Of a DNA stretch of 64,000 nt, positions 1-10,789 are shown piece by piece; the first letter of the stretch is position 1, and each line of letters begins with the position of its first letter. The translations under genes were made by a program, and so were the position numbers. The notes beneath the pieces were generated by a model. That model saw only the letters and a program-made list of their open reading frames with translations, was not told where the DNA came from and searched no databases. Source of the stretch: Ashinkailepas kermadecensis (Eukaryota; Arthropoda; Thecostraca; Neolepadidae); contig JAOTOM010001574.1 of NCBI GenBank assembly GCA_034440615.1, positions 1 through 64,000 of the forward strand, in the 5' to 3' direction.

Positions 1-689
1 GAGGAACCAGATATTGTTTGCATTGCTGAGGCATGGGTCAGTGAGGGGTATTTTTGGGATAACTTTCAAGACTATGAGATCCAGGGATACAATATGTTTT
101 CATGTAATAGGGGTCCAGCAGTGAAAGGGGGTGGTGTAATGCTCTATGTGAATAGCTTATTCAGTTCTCAAAAAGTAGCAGATGGGGTAAAAATGTTTCT
201 GTGGAGTCCATTTGGCTTGATGTTGCTGTGGGAAAAGGCAACAGCAATAAATTGAGTATAGGAGCATTGTACCGATCAGGAACCTTGCCATATTATCAGC
301 AACTTAATAAGGCGATTTGCGAGGAAATCAGTGGAAATTTTCGGAGGAAATGCCTTATTCTTGGTAACATTAATCTAAAAGGATATGAAAATGTTGGTGT
401 TGGCTCCCCATCATGTAAACTGTTTAGGAAATGCCTTGAAGAGGACCTGCTCTTACACCAGTTTGTAACGGAACCAACTAGGCAGGGCTCATTCTTGGAC
501 CTTGTCCTCTCAGATTTAAGTGATTTAGTTCAAGACTTGACTGTAGGAGAAACTCTGGGTAGAAGTGACCGTAACATCGTGAGATTCAAGGCACAAGTAG
601 AGGGCACAATCAAGGATAATTTGGCAAAGGTTCCAAATTTGAACAGGGCAGACTTTGACTGCATGAAAGCGGCTTTAAGTGCCATATAA
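1..689 (+). pseudogene. LINE ORF2 apurinic-type endonuclease domain, decayed
   Basis: Frame 1 opens with PDIVCIAEAWVSEGYFW, the endonuclease block around the catalytic glutamate. It continues through GGGVMLYVNS and shifts frame near 190 to ESIWLDVAVG and IGALYRSGT. The later block that is normally GDFN reads LGNINLKG, and the normal SDH-type block reads GRSDRNIV, so the aspartate and histidine expected in these positions are missing. In the living enzyme this domain nicks the target DNA to prime reverse transcription. The N-terminal part lies outside the window. Confidence 0.8.
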
Positions 690-1126
690 TGGGAAGAAGA
701 ATTCTCCAATTTAAATGCCTGTGAAATGTGGGAAAAGTTCAAATCTTACTTGAGGGAAATTCAGATTAGACATGTCCCCCAAAAGCAAAGGCGCAAAAGA
801 AGGGTAGAAAATCCAGCATGGCTTATGCCAGGTTTGATAAAAGCAATTAAGGCTAAGAAAGATGCATTTAGAGTATTTAAGGAAGCTTCAAATATCATAA
901 ATCTAAGGTCGTTTCAAAAAGCTAGATACGCTGTTAAGCAGAAAACCAGAGCAGCAAACCGAGCAAAATAATTGGATTTGGCTAGGAACTGTAATGGGGA
1001 CAGTAAAAAGTTCTTTAGTTTCTACAAGCTAAGTAAAGTTTCAAGCACAATTGGTACACTGGAAGTAAATGAGACTATATTGAGTGAGGATGGTGAGATG
1101 GTTGAGGAGCAGAGCAAGCAGTTTAA
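690..1126 (+). pseudogene. LINE ORF2 linker between endonuclease and RT
   Basis: After a frameshift near 690 the sequence continues as MWEKFKSYLREIQIRHVPQ, then basic text with PAWLMPGLIKAIKAKKDAF, and then DSKKFFSFYKLSKVS. This is the linker typical of CR1-like ORF2 proteins, in which the KKFFSFYK-like block precedes the RT domain. A TAA at 969-971 breaks the frame. The reading stops at EQSKQF, where a TTAA-flanked element has been inserted. It resumes at KSVFTLEDVINLP after 2046. Confidence 0.75.
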
Positions 1127-2045
1127 CACGCGCACTGGAGGGGGGCGAAATCCGCCCACCCCTCTGGTTTTTCGTACATAACTGCAGATTTTACCGGTCG
1201 ATATACACAATTATCTGCGTACCTGCTTAGAAATCACTGGCGCGTCGTTTAAAGTAAGAAAAATGGAAATCCGCCGACAAATTTTCAAGTTAGGGACCGC
1301 TAAATGAAAAAAAATTCCCAGCGCCGGACCAAAAAGAATCGGCGCTGATGCGCTTCCCGTATATCCGCAAAAGGGAAGTGTTCTTGGCAACACTAGCGAC
1401 TTGTTTGATGTATATTGATATGCTATATAGTTTCAAGGCCATGTTAGGTCACCGAGGTCAAGCCAGGTCAAGTTCATGACAGGTTAATGGAACCAAACTT
1501 GATCAACTGGAATGTTGTCATAAATGCACTACTGTTTGTCGTTTGTACTGTTTGTCATTGCGTTTCCATACTTTATTCATGTACTTCACTCCTTTCTTCG
1601 CGAAGCCGATTGCGCCGAGCTGTCCGACGGAGCAGTCGTGCGGGCGGCCCGGTTCCGGTAAATGGAACAGGTAACTGACCTGATAAAGTGCTGCTATATA
1701 TGTGACCTGAGGTCAAATGTCGGGTCTGGCACCTGTATTGCATCATTCGTAATGTCCAAGACATCATTGATGCCCATTTTGGAGCATTTAAACACAATCA
1801 CAGCGATCCATAACGATGACAAGCCAACCCACGCAAAACAAGAAAATTTTGACAAATGTGACCTCATTTGACCTTAAAGATATTGACCTAAGCTCATGAA
1901 ATTTCTACACAACAGAGTTCACTACCGTACCCATCCACCCTGCGAATTTCGTGCCTCCAGCTTTAATAGGAGCCGAGATCTTAGGGGGGCGGAATCCGCC
2001 CCCCCTCCAGTGCGCGTAATTTTCAGAGGCCCTCCAGGGCGCGTG
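1127..2045. mobile_element. TTAA-flanked DNA transposon (non-autonomous), 919 bp
   Basis: The insert begins CACGCGCACTGGAGG and ends CCTCCAGGGCGCGTG, which are inverted copies with one mismatch. TTAA stands directly on both sides (1123-1126 and 2046-2049). Removing the element plus one TTAA restores the LINE reading frame exactly (QF-KSVFTLED). A second internal inverted copy of CCTCCAGTGCGCG lies near 2006. TTAA target duplications are known for the piggyBac and Kolobok superfamilies. The termini do not start with the usual piggyBac CCC, so I leave the superfamily open. No transposase is visible inside. Confidence 0.8.
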
Positions 2046-3664
2046 TTAAATCAGTGTTTACATTGGAAGATGTGATTAATCTGCCAACCGTACACCACAG
2101 TTCAGTGACAGGAGATCAGATAAACGATGCTGATTTCATTGATAGTGATGTTGTTTTCAATTATATCAGAACAATAAGCCAAACAAGGCAGCAGGACCTG
2201 GTCGAATTTATGCTAGGGTATTGCGGGAAGCTGAAAAGGAACTGGCAGTCCCACTTAGTATAATATTTTTAGATCAGTTTCACAAAATGAAATTCCAACA
2301 GATTGGAAAAGGGCAAATGTAGGTCCTATTTTCAAGAAAGGAGAAAGAGGGAAAGTTGAAAACCATAGGCCGGTATGCCTCACATCCCTAGTCTGCAAGG
2401 TACTCGAATCAATTATCAAGGATAGAATAGTTAGTTTTCTGGAAGGAAACAGATTGATTCAAGATACCCAACATGGGTTTAGAAAAGGGCGATCGTGTCT
2501 CACAAATCTCTTGGATTTGTGAATTTTGCTACAGAACAATTTGATCAGGGAAATCAGGTTGATGTAGCATATCTTGTCTTTAGTAAGGCCTTTGAGAAGG
2601 TACTCCATAAACGGTTAATGATGCAGCTTCAGGTCCATGGTAGTGCAGGTAGCATCCTAAAATGGATAGAGTTGTGGTTTTCAGATGGACAGCAGAGAGT
2701 GATGCTAAATGGTACAAAGTCATAATGGCAAAATGTTCTTAGTGGAGTCCTCCAGGGGTCAATACTGGGGCTACTATTGTTCATTATATTTGTAAATAAC
2801 ATTGAAAGTGGCCTAAGCAGTAAGGTTTTGAAATTTGCGAATGATTTGAAGGTCTTTAGGGCAATAACAGGACACAATGAGCAAGTCTTGCTGCAGAAAG
2901 ACTTAGACGAGCTTGTGAAGTGGTCCGAAAAATGGCAAATGAAATTTAATTTTGATAAGTGCAAAATCATGCATGTAGGTAGGCAGTATATGAAGGCTCC
3001 ATACTTGATGGGTGGCCAAGTACTATCTGTGACTCAGCAGGAGAAGGACTTAGGTGTTATTTTGAACACAAAATTGGGGGTATCAGAACAGACCAAAGAA
3101 GCCAGGAAGAAGGCACTAAGAATGCTTGGGGCAATAAATAGGAATGTATCATACAAAAGTGAGGAAGTCACCAGGAAGCTTTACTGTGCATATGTCAGGC
3201 CACATTTGGAATACTGTGTCCAAGCTTGGTCCCCTACTTATGAAAAAGATTGTTGGCTTTTAGAGAGAGTGCACAAGAGGGCAACACAAATGGTTAATGG
3301 TATAAGCAACCTGGCATATGAGGAAAGATTGAAGAAATTGAATATGTTTTCACTTAGATATAGAAGGCTTAGAGGAGATCTCATCGAGGTCTTTAACTTT
3401 GTTTATGGTCAGAAACAGGGATATCTCAGGGAAATGTTTGAATTGAACAGAAATGATGCAATTAGAGGTCATCAATTCAAGATTAAAGTTAATCACAGCA
3501 TGACAAGGTTAAGACAGTCTTTCTTCACCAACAGGATAGTAGAACATTGGAACCAGCTGCCAGAAACCATTTTCAGTAGCAGCACACCGAACATCTTTAA
3601 AAACAGCATAGACACATATTATAAGAAAAGAGGGCTAACTTTTCTGTATTCCAGGCAGGGCTGA
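2046..3664 (+). pseudogene. LINE reverse transcriptase domain, decayed
   Basis: The RT starts with KSVFTLEDVINLP. It passes through EIPTDWKRANVGPIFKKG and RPVCLTSLVCKVLESIIKD to QHGFRKGRSCLTNLL, then shifts frame near 2515. The catalytic block normally written LDFSKAFD reads LVFSKAFEKVLH, so the metal-binding aspartate is gone. The second block, normally FADD, reads FANDLKVFR. From 2777 to 3664 the frame is open for 295 codons and includes the C-terminal thumb-like region (YVRPHLEYCVQAWSP, QLPETIFSS). Both key aspartates being altered means no activity is expected. Confidence 0.85.
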
Positions 3665-3800
3665 TCGACGGATTTGGTGGGCAACTGGTTCAGTGTACAG
3701 AGTGCAACCAAGAAGGGCCCTTGTGGCTCATAGTTGCACTGATCTTTTATGTCTTTATTGTAGCAAAGTTGGTTTTCGGGGCAACTTAATCCCATAAATT

Positions 3801-5780
3801 CAGCCCCCTACCCCCACAGTTCATGTCGCGACAGTTTCCGACACCTACCCGGCGTCCATCCGACGGATACCTGGCGCCAGCCTGTCTGGATGCTGACATA
3901 GGCAAGTCGCCGCTTCAGTCAGGGTCGAGCTGGACCTTGCACCACCCCCTCCCTTTCCGGCCGACATCCCGCCCCACCGCTGCAGATGTGACCTCGATGC
4001 GCGGCCGCCGCCGTCGTCCGATGATGAAATGTCAGTGGGTGATGTGAATGCCAGTGAAGTGATGTGATCGTCAGTGGGTGATGTATGAAAGTAATTATAT
4101 TATGGGAACAAGGTGTATAAATGACAAATGACAGGTGTATCTATGGATGTTAGGTGCCAGATGTCAGTTGGGCTGCAGCGCCCTGATGTCGGCTGTCTGT
4201 GAACAGCATGAAGTCACCAAGCCAATTGTTTGTGCTGAGACAGCACTGGGCCGACGCGAGCCTGCCAAGGTGCTGAAACAGCACCGATTCCCACGCGAGG
4301 TCGAAACTCTGGATGTTACCAGAGACGACTCTGAGCTGACATGGGATGTCTCTGAGATAGACGGCGCGCCCGCCTGCAGTACAGTCCGCCATGGTTCTCT
4401 GACCCGGGGCCGACGCCCTAGCATACGACGCAGTTGTGACGTGGACTGAGTCACGTGACGTGTTAAGTGCTGATCACGTGATAGTGATGTAGACTGTGAG
4501 TTACCTCGCGACGGTGCCGCGAGGGCTCTCTCGCTTGTCGTCGGGCGTGCGTGGCGAACGGTCGCCACTGGGGGCGGCCGGCCGCCGCCCCACACTGGGG
4601 TATGTTTGAGGTACGTGAGACTGATATAAAATCATTGCGTGACTGATGGAGATGTAACCGCTTGAATACTTGGAGAACAGCGTGTATGAAGACCGGTCAG
4701 TATGAGTTGGAGATCATATGTGAAATATCTGTTGCCACTGCTGCCGCTTGGAATATCTGAACCTGTGACGGGAGATGAGAGCCAGAGATGTTGTATGAAG
4801 ATGTGACTGTCGAGAGGTATGAAGATGTGTAATGGCTGTGTGAATCGTGTGTGAAGCAGTTGCGCCTGCCTCTGTCAAGATGACAAGCTATAGTATTAAC
4901 GCATATATCACGCTGCGCCATTAACGTCTGAAGATTGTGGCCGTTTGACTGTTGACTAATAGCACAATATATAAGTGCTGGATTTGGAGGTGCGTGTCAA
5001 GAAGTGCAGATCAGAACTCTGAGATGGAAGCTTAGAGTTGTTCAATTTATACCCGGGGTTTTAAATATCGCAAACGACGAGGTCCATAGACTATTCACGT
5101 AGCCAGAAGAAGTGTTGCCCCATTAGAGGGGTGACCTGAAAACTTTACTACATTATGTCTTCCTGTGTTTATGTGTCAAACAGTATGTGCCGAACTGTCA
5201 TAGGTGCATCGCATCGAAAACAGTGTAGTTTCGCCTCGCTAATCAGGTGCCTGTGTGTAGCACATGTGCGCCCTATTTGTAATCGTGCTAAAATTACCTC
5301 TTCGCTCATACATTTCTTCAGTGACGACAGCCGTGGCGCCATAATTGTTTTACACATAGGAGTTTGTTCGAAACCGGATAATTCCAACCTTCTTGCCACC
5401 TTCCTTGGTGAACAGCAGACACTTCTAAGTAGAAACCTCTCGCGGGGAGACGCGGATAAGAAAGGATTAGAAAGAGGCGTAATGCTCCCCCGTTACAACT
5501 TACACCGTGCGACGGGGGACCTCAAACTCCAGGACTCCACCAACCCCGGGGGACGGGCCGAGAGGACCAGATTACCACGATAAAACTGAGCGGACGGATG
5601 GACCAGGGGAAGCTGGCCCACCTGCTCATGACATGGGAGGGGTTGTTGTTGCAGTGTTGGATGCAGGATGGAACTTGCCGATCGTGTCCGCCGCATTGCA
5701 GTACCTCGTACGGCGCGACGAGTTGTTATGTGAATAGAGAGTGAAAAGTAAACAGACGCAGGAGTATCAGACTAGCTTTA
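3801..5780. other. No gene supported; partly GC-rich unique sequence
   Basis: The stretch 3820-4600 is GC- and CpG-rich with short open frames in several phases and nothing I recognise. The stretch 4600-5780 is mixed. I see no splice-compatible exon series, no RNA gene and no clear repeat. The ORFs here are short and overlap on both strands, as expected by chance in GC-rich DNA. Confidence 0.4.
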
Positions 5781-5789
5781 AGGAAAATT

Positions 5790-6370
5790 GACACAGGCTT
5801 TGAAATTAATAATAGGTTTGAGGTATTGCAAGGGAGGGAGAGTAATGTTGCTAGGGATGAAGGTAGGGGTGGCCAGGTAGCTGAAGATAGAGAGAGAGGG
5901 AGGTTTTAGTTATAGGGGACTCGAGAGTTAGGTATATGGATCGCTCACTTTGTAGTAGGAACCCCAGCAGACGGACTCGTGTTTGCTTCCCAGGTGCCCT
6001 TGTAAAGGATGTTGGGGATAGGTTAGAAGGAGTAATAAAGGGTAGTGGAGAGAGTACAATAGTAATTGTGCAGGTTGGTGTGAATGATGTAGGAAGAGAA
6101 AAACAGAGGAAACAATACAAGAGTATGGGGTTTTGATAGGTATGTTAGCAGGAAGTAGGAAGAGAGGAGTGGTAACGTCCATCCTCCTTATGGTAAATGC
6201 AAGTGTAGAATGGTATTCGAGGGCCATTGGGCTGAATACAATGGTAGCCAATATTTGTAAGGAGCTTGGGGTGAGGTTCTTGGATTAAATGGGTTACATC
6301 TGAGCAAGAAAAGTGTGGAAGTGCTCAGCAATAGGTATGAGGAGGCTCTCAATAGGAAACAGGGAAACTA
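5790..6370 (+). pseudogene. LINE ORF1 with SGNH/GDSL esterase-like domain, decayed
   Basis: Read across one frameshift near 5910, the text runs VLVIGDSRVRYMDRS, then RTRVCFPGALVKDVGDRLEG, then IVIVQVGVNDVGRE, and near 6290 GLNGLHLSKKSVEVLSNRY. GDS corresponds to block I of SGNH hydrolases and the GVND stretch to block III. The final histidine of the D-x-x-H block is kept while the aspartate is replaced. Esterase-type ORF1 proteins are an established feature of CR1-clade LINEs. This domain therefore supports the clade call. The reading is broken by stops at 6136 and later. Confidence 0.7.
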
Positions 6371-6429
6371 GGCAGGTCATGGAGGGATGTAGCTAATAAA
6401 GAGAGAAGTATTGCAAGCAAGGAAAGGAA

Positions 6430-7110
6430 TAGATCATCATGTTTATGTCAACGCCAGAAGTTTTAGGAACAAATTTGGGGAACTGTATGCATATGTGTTG
6501 CTTGAAAAGCTAGATTTGGTATGTATAACGGAGGTATGGGTTAATGAAAGCATTTTTTGGGGGAGACAACTTGAAAGAAATTGAATTGACAGGCTACAAC
6601 ATGCATGCTTATCAAAGGAAGGCAAGGGTAGGAGGAGGGATACTCTTGTGTATCAGACAAGCAATGCAATGTCATTCCATAGAGGATAGTTTACATAGTG
6701 AAGGAGTAGAATCTTTGTGGTTAGATATCATTCTGAAGAATGGAACAAAATGTAGGATTGGAGCCTTCTATAGACCTCCGGACCAGAAGAAAACACTGAC
6801 AGGTTGATGCAGAAAGAGATAAGTAGGAGAGTGCAGGAGATAACTGTTTTGTTGGGGGATTTCAACATAGCAGGATTGGGAGATAAAGCTAGATATCTAA
6901 AGAAATCAGGAAGAAGCTTTATGGCTTGTTTTGAGGAAAATGTATTATTTCAAATGACACATGAATCTACAAGGGAAAAATAAATAATATATCTTGTGCT
7001 TACTAATGAGGAAAATGTGGTACAAAATGTGAACATAAGAGAGACCTTTGTAAATAGTCATCACAACATTATACGTTTCTCATTGTATGTTGGAAGTGTA
7101 GGAGCCAATA
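6430..7110 (+). pseudogene. LINE ORF2 endonuclease domain, copy 2
   Basis: Blocks in order: VNARSFRNKFGELYAYV (typical start of ORF2), LDLVCITEVWVNES (glutamate block), ARVGGGILLCIRQA, GVESLWLDIILKNG, IGAFYRPPDQ, VLLGDFNIAGLG (GDFN intact, unlike copy 1) and NSHHNIIRFSLYV. Frameshifts occur near 6540 and 6807 and a TAA at about 6980. The domain is recognisable from end to end but not translatable as one frame. Confidence 0.8.
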
Positions 7111-7557
7111 AAACATTGATTCCAACTTTTGATAAAGGGAATTACAATAAGTTCAGGATATTCCGGAATTAAATTAATTGGGAAGATTTATTCATGGGCT
7201 TAGATGCTTATGAAATGTGGAGAATTATATTAGATAAACTATTTCAAGGTCATGCTAGGTTCATTCACAATAGGCAAATTATATTAATTAAGGTTAAGCA
7301 CCCTGCATGTCTAACCAGGGAAGTAAAGCATATACTGGAGTCAAATAATTCAAGAAATTAAAAGAAACATTCAAAAACTAAAAGCATTCATTCAGCATTC
7401 AAGAACCTAAAAGATGCTAACTCTGAGGTACACCTCGAATCATATAAAATACCTAGAAATATAGTTAGGAGGTGTGTTAGGGCATTTAAAAGACTGGCTG
7501 ACTTCAAATTAGCTCGGGAATGTTCAGCAGGTAATGCTAAGAGATTCTTTAGCTTCT

Positions 7558-7786
7558 GTTGCGTCTTGTATGATTGCACTTAACGCATCGTAAAACATCA
7601 TGCCACGACTTCGGTCTGTATATTTCAATATATGCAAGTTATGAGAACACCCTGCAACCTGTCCTGTTGCAACGACGCAATGGCCGAACCACGGAAGTCC
7701 CTCCTCGCCAGTTTTCTAAACATATTATGAAAGTAAACAAAAATCCACTTTAGACGCCGATACGCCAATATCGCAACGGGACACAA
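7558..7786. mobile_element. Small inverted-repeat element (MITE) inside the LINE
   Basis: The LINE text KRFFSF is interrupted after AGCTTCT and resumes as YKWKAKK after AACTTCT, giving an imperfect 5-7-bp target duplication. The insert begins GTTGCGTCTTGT and its other end, reverse-complemented, reads GTTGTGTCCCGT, which is 9 of 12 matching. It holds no ORF of note. I cannot assign a superfamily from these ends alone. Confidence 0.5.
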
Positions 7787-7959
7787 CAACTTCTACAAAT
7801 GGAAGGCTAAAAAGTGTAGTGTAGGACCGCTGGAGGTCCTACCTTGCATAGCGATAGTGATTTAGTGATAGCGATATTAGTGATTAGTGATAAATCCTAA
7901 TAAAGCTTCTGGACCAGATTATATATATGCTGGGATCTTAGTAGAGAGTGCTAAAGGTT

Positions 7960-8424
7960 TAGCAGTTCCCTAGGTATCATTTTCAGGCGGTCTATGGAGT
8001 ATTCTGAAGTACCTGAAGATTGGAGAAATGCGAACGTAGTACCAATTTTCAAAAAGGGAAGTATGAAGTGTGTAGGAAACCACGGGCCAGTCAGTTTGAC
8101 CTCAATAGTTTGCAAAGTACTAGAAAAACTGGTTAAACAGAATGTTCAGATTCATCTTGATAGGCACAACCTTTTAAGGGATACTCAACATGGATTTCGA
8201 TCTCGAATGTCTTGTTTAACTAACCTATTGGAGTTCATGGAGTATGTTACTAAAGAAGTAGACAATCAAAGCAGGATTGATATTGTGTACTTGGACTTTA
8301 GCAAATATTTTGATAAAGTTCCACATGGAAGGCTAATTCATCAACTACAGCAGCATGGGATTGCTGGAAAAGTTCTAGATTGGATTGAAGCATGGCTGAG
8401 GGGAAGGAAACAAAGGGTAGTGTT
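7960..8424 (+). pseudogene. LINE reverse transcriptase, N-terminal half, copy 2
   Basis: The frame from 7994 is open up to the foldback insertion. It shows VPEDWRNANVVPIFKKGS, PVSLTSIVCKVLEKLVKQ, DTQHGFRSRMSCLTNLLEF and VYLDFSKYFDKVPHGRLI. The catalytic aspartate in LDFSK is present here, unlike copy 1. The text ends in RGRKQRVVL at 8424, where the foldback array begins. The continuation VVLNGCKSDWKDVLSG lies at 10151-10199. Confidence 0.85.
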
Positions 8425-10150
8425 GATTCTAGGACAAATGTACGTAAGGACAAATGTACAAATGGCAGATGTACGTAAGCAAATGTACGTAAGCAAATGT
8501 ACGTAAGCAAATGTACGTAAGCAAATGTACGTAAGCGCAGATGTACGTATGGCAATTGTACGCAAGCGCAGATGTACGTATGGCTAATGTACGTAAGCGC
8601 AAATGTACGTATGGCAAATGTACGTATGCGCAAATGTACGTATGCGCAAAAGTACGTAAACGCAAATGTACGTATGCGCAAAAGTACGTATGCGCAAATG
8701 TACGTAAGCGCAAATGTACGTATGCGCAAAAGTATAGTAAGCGCAAAAGTACGTAAGCGCAAATGTACGTAAGCGAAAATGTACGTAAGCACAAAAGTAC
8801 GTATGCACAAGTGTACGTATGCGCAATTGTACGTCCATTTACGCATGCGTGCCTTTTGGTTTACGTACATTTGGTTAGGTACATATGCCATACGTACGCT
8901 TGTGGTAACCGGACAAATGTACGTAAGCAAATGTACGTACGCGCATATGTACGTAAGCGCAGATGTACGTATGGCAATTGTACATAAGCACATGTGTACG
9001 TATGACCAATGTACGTAAGCGCAAATGTATGTATGGCAAATGTACGTATGCGCAAATGTACGTATGCGCAAATGTACGTAAGCGCAAATGTACGTAAGCG
9101 CAAATGTACGTAAGCGCAAAAGTACGTATGCGCAAAAGTGCGTATGCGCAAATATACGCAAGCGCAAAAGTACGTATGCGCAAATGTACGTATGCGCAAA
9201 TGTATGTATGCACAATTGTACGTAAGCACAAATGTACGTAAGCGCAACAGTACGTATCATTAAATGTACCTAAGTGCAAATGTACGTATACGCAAATGTA
9301 CGTATGGGCAAGTGTATGTATGCACAAATGTACGTAAGCACAAATGTACGAAAGTGTAAATGTAGGTATACGCAAGTGTACGTAAGCGCAAATGTACCTG
9401 AGTGCAAAAGTACGTACGCGAAAATGTACGTAAGCGCAAAAGTACGTAAGCGCAATTGTACGTAAGCGCAAAAGTACGTAAGCGCAAATGTACGTAAGCG
9501 CAAAAGTACGTAAGCGCAAAAGCACCTAAGCGCAAATGTACCTAAGCGCAACAGTACGTAAACGTAAAAGAATGCAAGAGCAAATGTACGTATGAGCCAA
9601 TGTACGTACATTTAGGCATACGTGCATTTGCGTTTAAGCACATTTGGTTAGGTGCTATGCCATAGGTACATTTTTTATGTACATTTGCCATGTAAATTTG
9701 CCTTAAGTAAATTTAGCATACGTACATCTGCTCTTATGTACATTTGCCATCCGTACATTTGCGCATACGTATTTGCGCATACGTCCATTTGCGCTTACGT
9801 AAATTTGCGCTACGTACATTGCGCTACGTACATTTGCACTTGCGTATTTTGCATACTACATTTGCGCATCCGTACATTTCGCATACTTTTGCGCATACGT
9901 ACTTTTGCGCATACGTCCATTTTGCGCTTACGTACATTTGCGCTTACGTACATTTGCGCATACGTACATTTGCGCATACGTACATTTGCCATACGTAAAT
10001 TTTCGCTTACATACATTAGCCATACGTACATCTGCGCTTACGTACAATTGCCATACGTACATCTGCGTTTACGTACATTTGCTTACGTACATTTGCGTAC
10101 GTACATCTGCCATACGTACATTTGCTTTACGTACATTTGTCGGGTTACCA
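8425..10150. mobile_element. Foldback element made of inverted 16-bp tandem arrays
   Basis: An 8-bp duplication GTAGTGTT (8417-8424 and 10151-10158) flanks the insert and splits a LINE RT codon series cleanly. From about 8431 to 8835, and again from 8907 to 9603, the DNA is a tandem array of a 16-bp unit, ACGTAAGCGCAAATGT, with many point variants. From about 9660 to 10140 the same unit runs in the opposite orientation. Short loop-like spacers at 8838-8897 and 9604-9660 are homologous to each other. The right end reads ACATTTGTCGGGTTACCA, and an internal inverted match, TGGTAACCGGACAAATGT, occurs at about 8898. The 8-bp duplication fits hAT-type or Foldback-type elements. No transposase is present. 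The frames that read through it are repeat artefacts. Confidence 0.75.
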
Positions 10151-10204
10151 GTAGTGTTAAATGGATGTAAATCTGATTGGAAGGATGTTCTGAGTGGAGG
10201 GGGA

Positions 10205-10460
10205 GCATTCATAACATCCAGAGTTCATAACGTCCAGAGTTCATAACGTCCAAAGCTCACAACGTCCAAGGATCATAACGTCCAAAAATGCGAAATGAAG
10301 TCCAAAAAAGTCAAAAATGTCTCGGATAGGGTGCGTTCATAACGTCCAGAGTTGATAACGTCCAAGGATCACAACGTCCAAAACTGGCTTCAGAGGGAGC
10401 GTTCATAACGTCCAGGGTTCATAACGTCCAGAGTTCATAACGTCCAATAACGTCCAAAAA
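10205..10460 (+). repeat. Tandem repeat, 16-bp unit
   Basis: The unit GTTCATAACGTCCAGA recurs with variation, broken once by a short spacer (about 10280-10325). It begins directly where the LINE RT text is lost after 10199. The unit length equals that of the neighbouring foldback array but the sequence is different. Confidence 0.8.
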
Positions 10461-10785
10461 TAGTTCCTCAGTTGTCCGCTAGAGGAGCCAGCGAAGCTCT
10501 GACGGTGAAATCGTGCGGCTGTCTCTCCATTTTCTGTCAACAGGTGGCAGTGGCAAACGTGGCGTTCCGTCCACCCCTTCCCCTGCTGAAGCCTGCCGTC
10601 TCCATCGCACACCCCAGTGCGTCCGATTTGGCATGTGTGTTATCTATCGCTGATAACCCACACCCCACCGATAAGCGCACCGGGGAAGCGTCTCTAGTCG
10701 CCGAACGGCTGGCCGCAAAAAGGCCGCGGACTGGCCGACCGGCCGACCGGCCGGGTCCATGCAGGGGACCGGCCGCGTAGCCATT
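10461..10785. other. No gene supported; GC-rich spacer
   Basis: The spacer is GC-rich with short open frames on both strands and a small GGCCGACC repeat near 10733-10755. I see no recognisable protein or RNA. Confidence 0.3.
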
Positions 10786-10789
10786 GTTA

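Larger units (their letters stand above)
1..3800 (+). mobile_element. CR1-like non-LTR retrotransposon, copy 1, 5' truncated by the window edge
   Basis: The stretch reads as one LINE ORF2 in order: endonuclease (1-689), linker (726-1126), reverse transcriptase (2046-3664), then an AT-rich 3' tail to about 3800. A 919-bp DNA element sits at 1127-2045. Several frameshifts and lost catalytic residues show that the copy is dead. The RT wording (FKKG, RPVCLTS, QHGFRKGRSC, FSKAF, GSILG) is the CR1/jockey-type pattern. Copy 2 further along retains ORF1 and shows the same family. The exact 3' end is not clear; I place it near 3800, where similarity to LINE tail sequence fades. Confidence 0.85.
5790..10199 (+). 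mobile_element. CR1-like non-LTR retrotransposon, copy 2, interrupted by insertions
   Basis: This copy keeps an ORF1 with an esterase-like domain (5790-6370), the ORF2 endonuclease (6430-7110), a linker (7140-7557 and 7790 onward) and the first half of the RT (7960-8424). An inverted-repeat element of about 230 bp lies at 7558-7786. A 1.7-kb foldback array lies at 8425-10150. After the array the RT text resumes exactly (VVLNGCKSDWKDVLSG, 10151-10199) and is then lost in another tandem repeat. Stop codons and frameshifts occur throughout. Confidence 0.85.

Noticed and set aside
8298..10246. Many long ORFs on both strands with Y-I-C-A-Y-V-H-L-type text
   Set aside because: They are translations of the 16-bp tandem array and its inverse; the same words occur in all frames.
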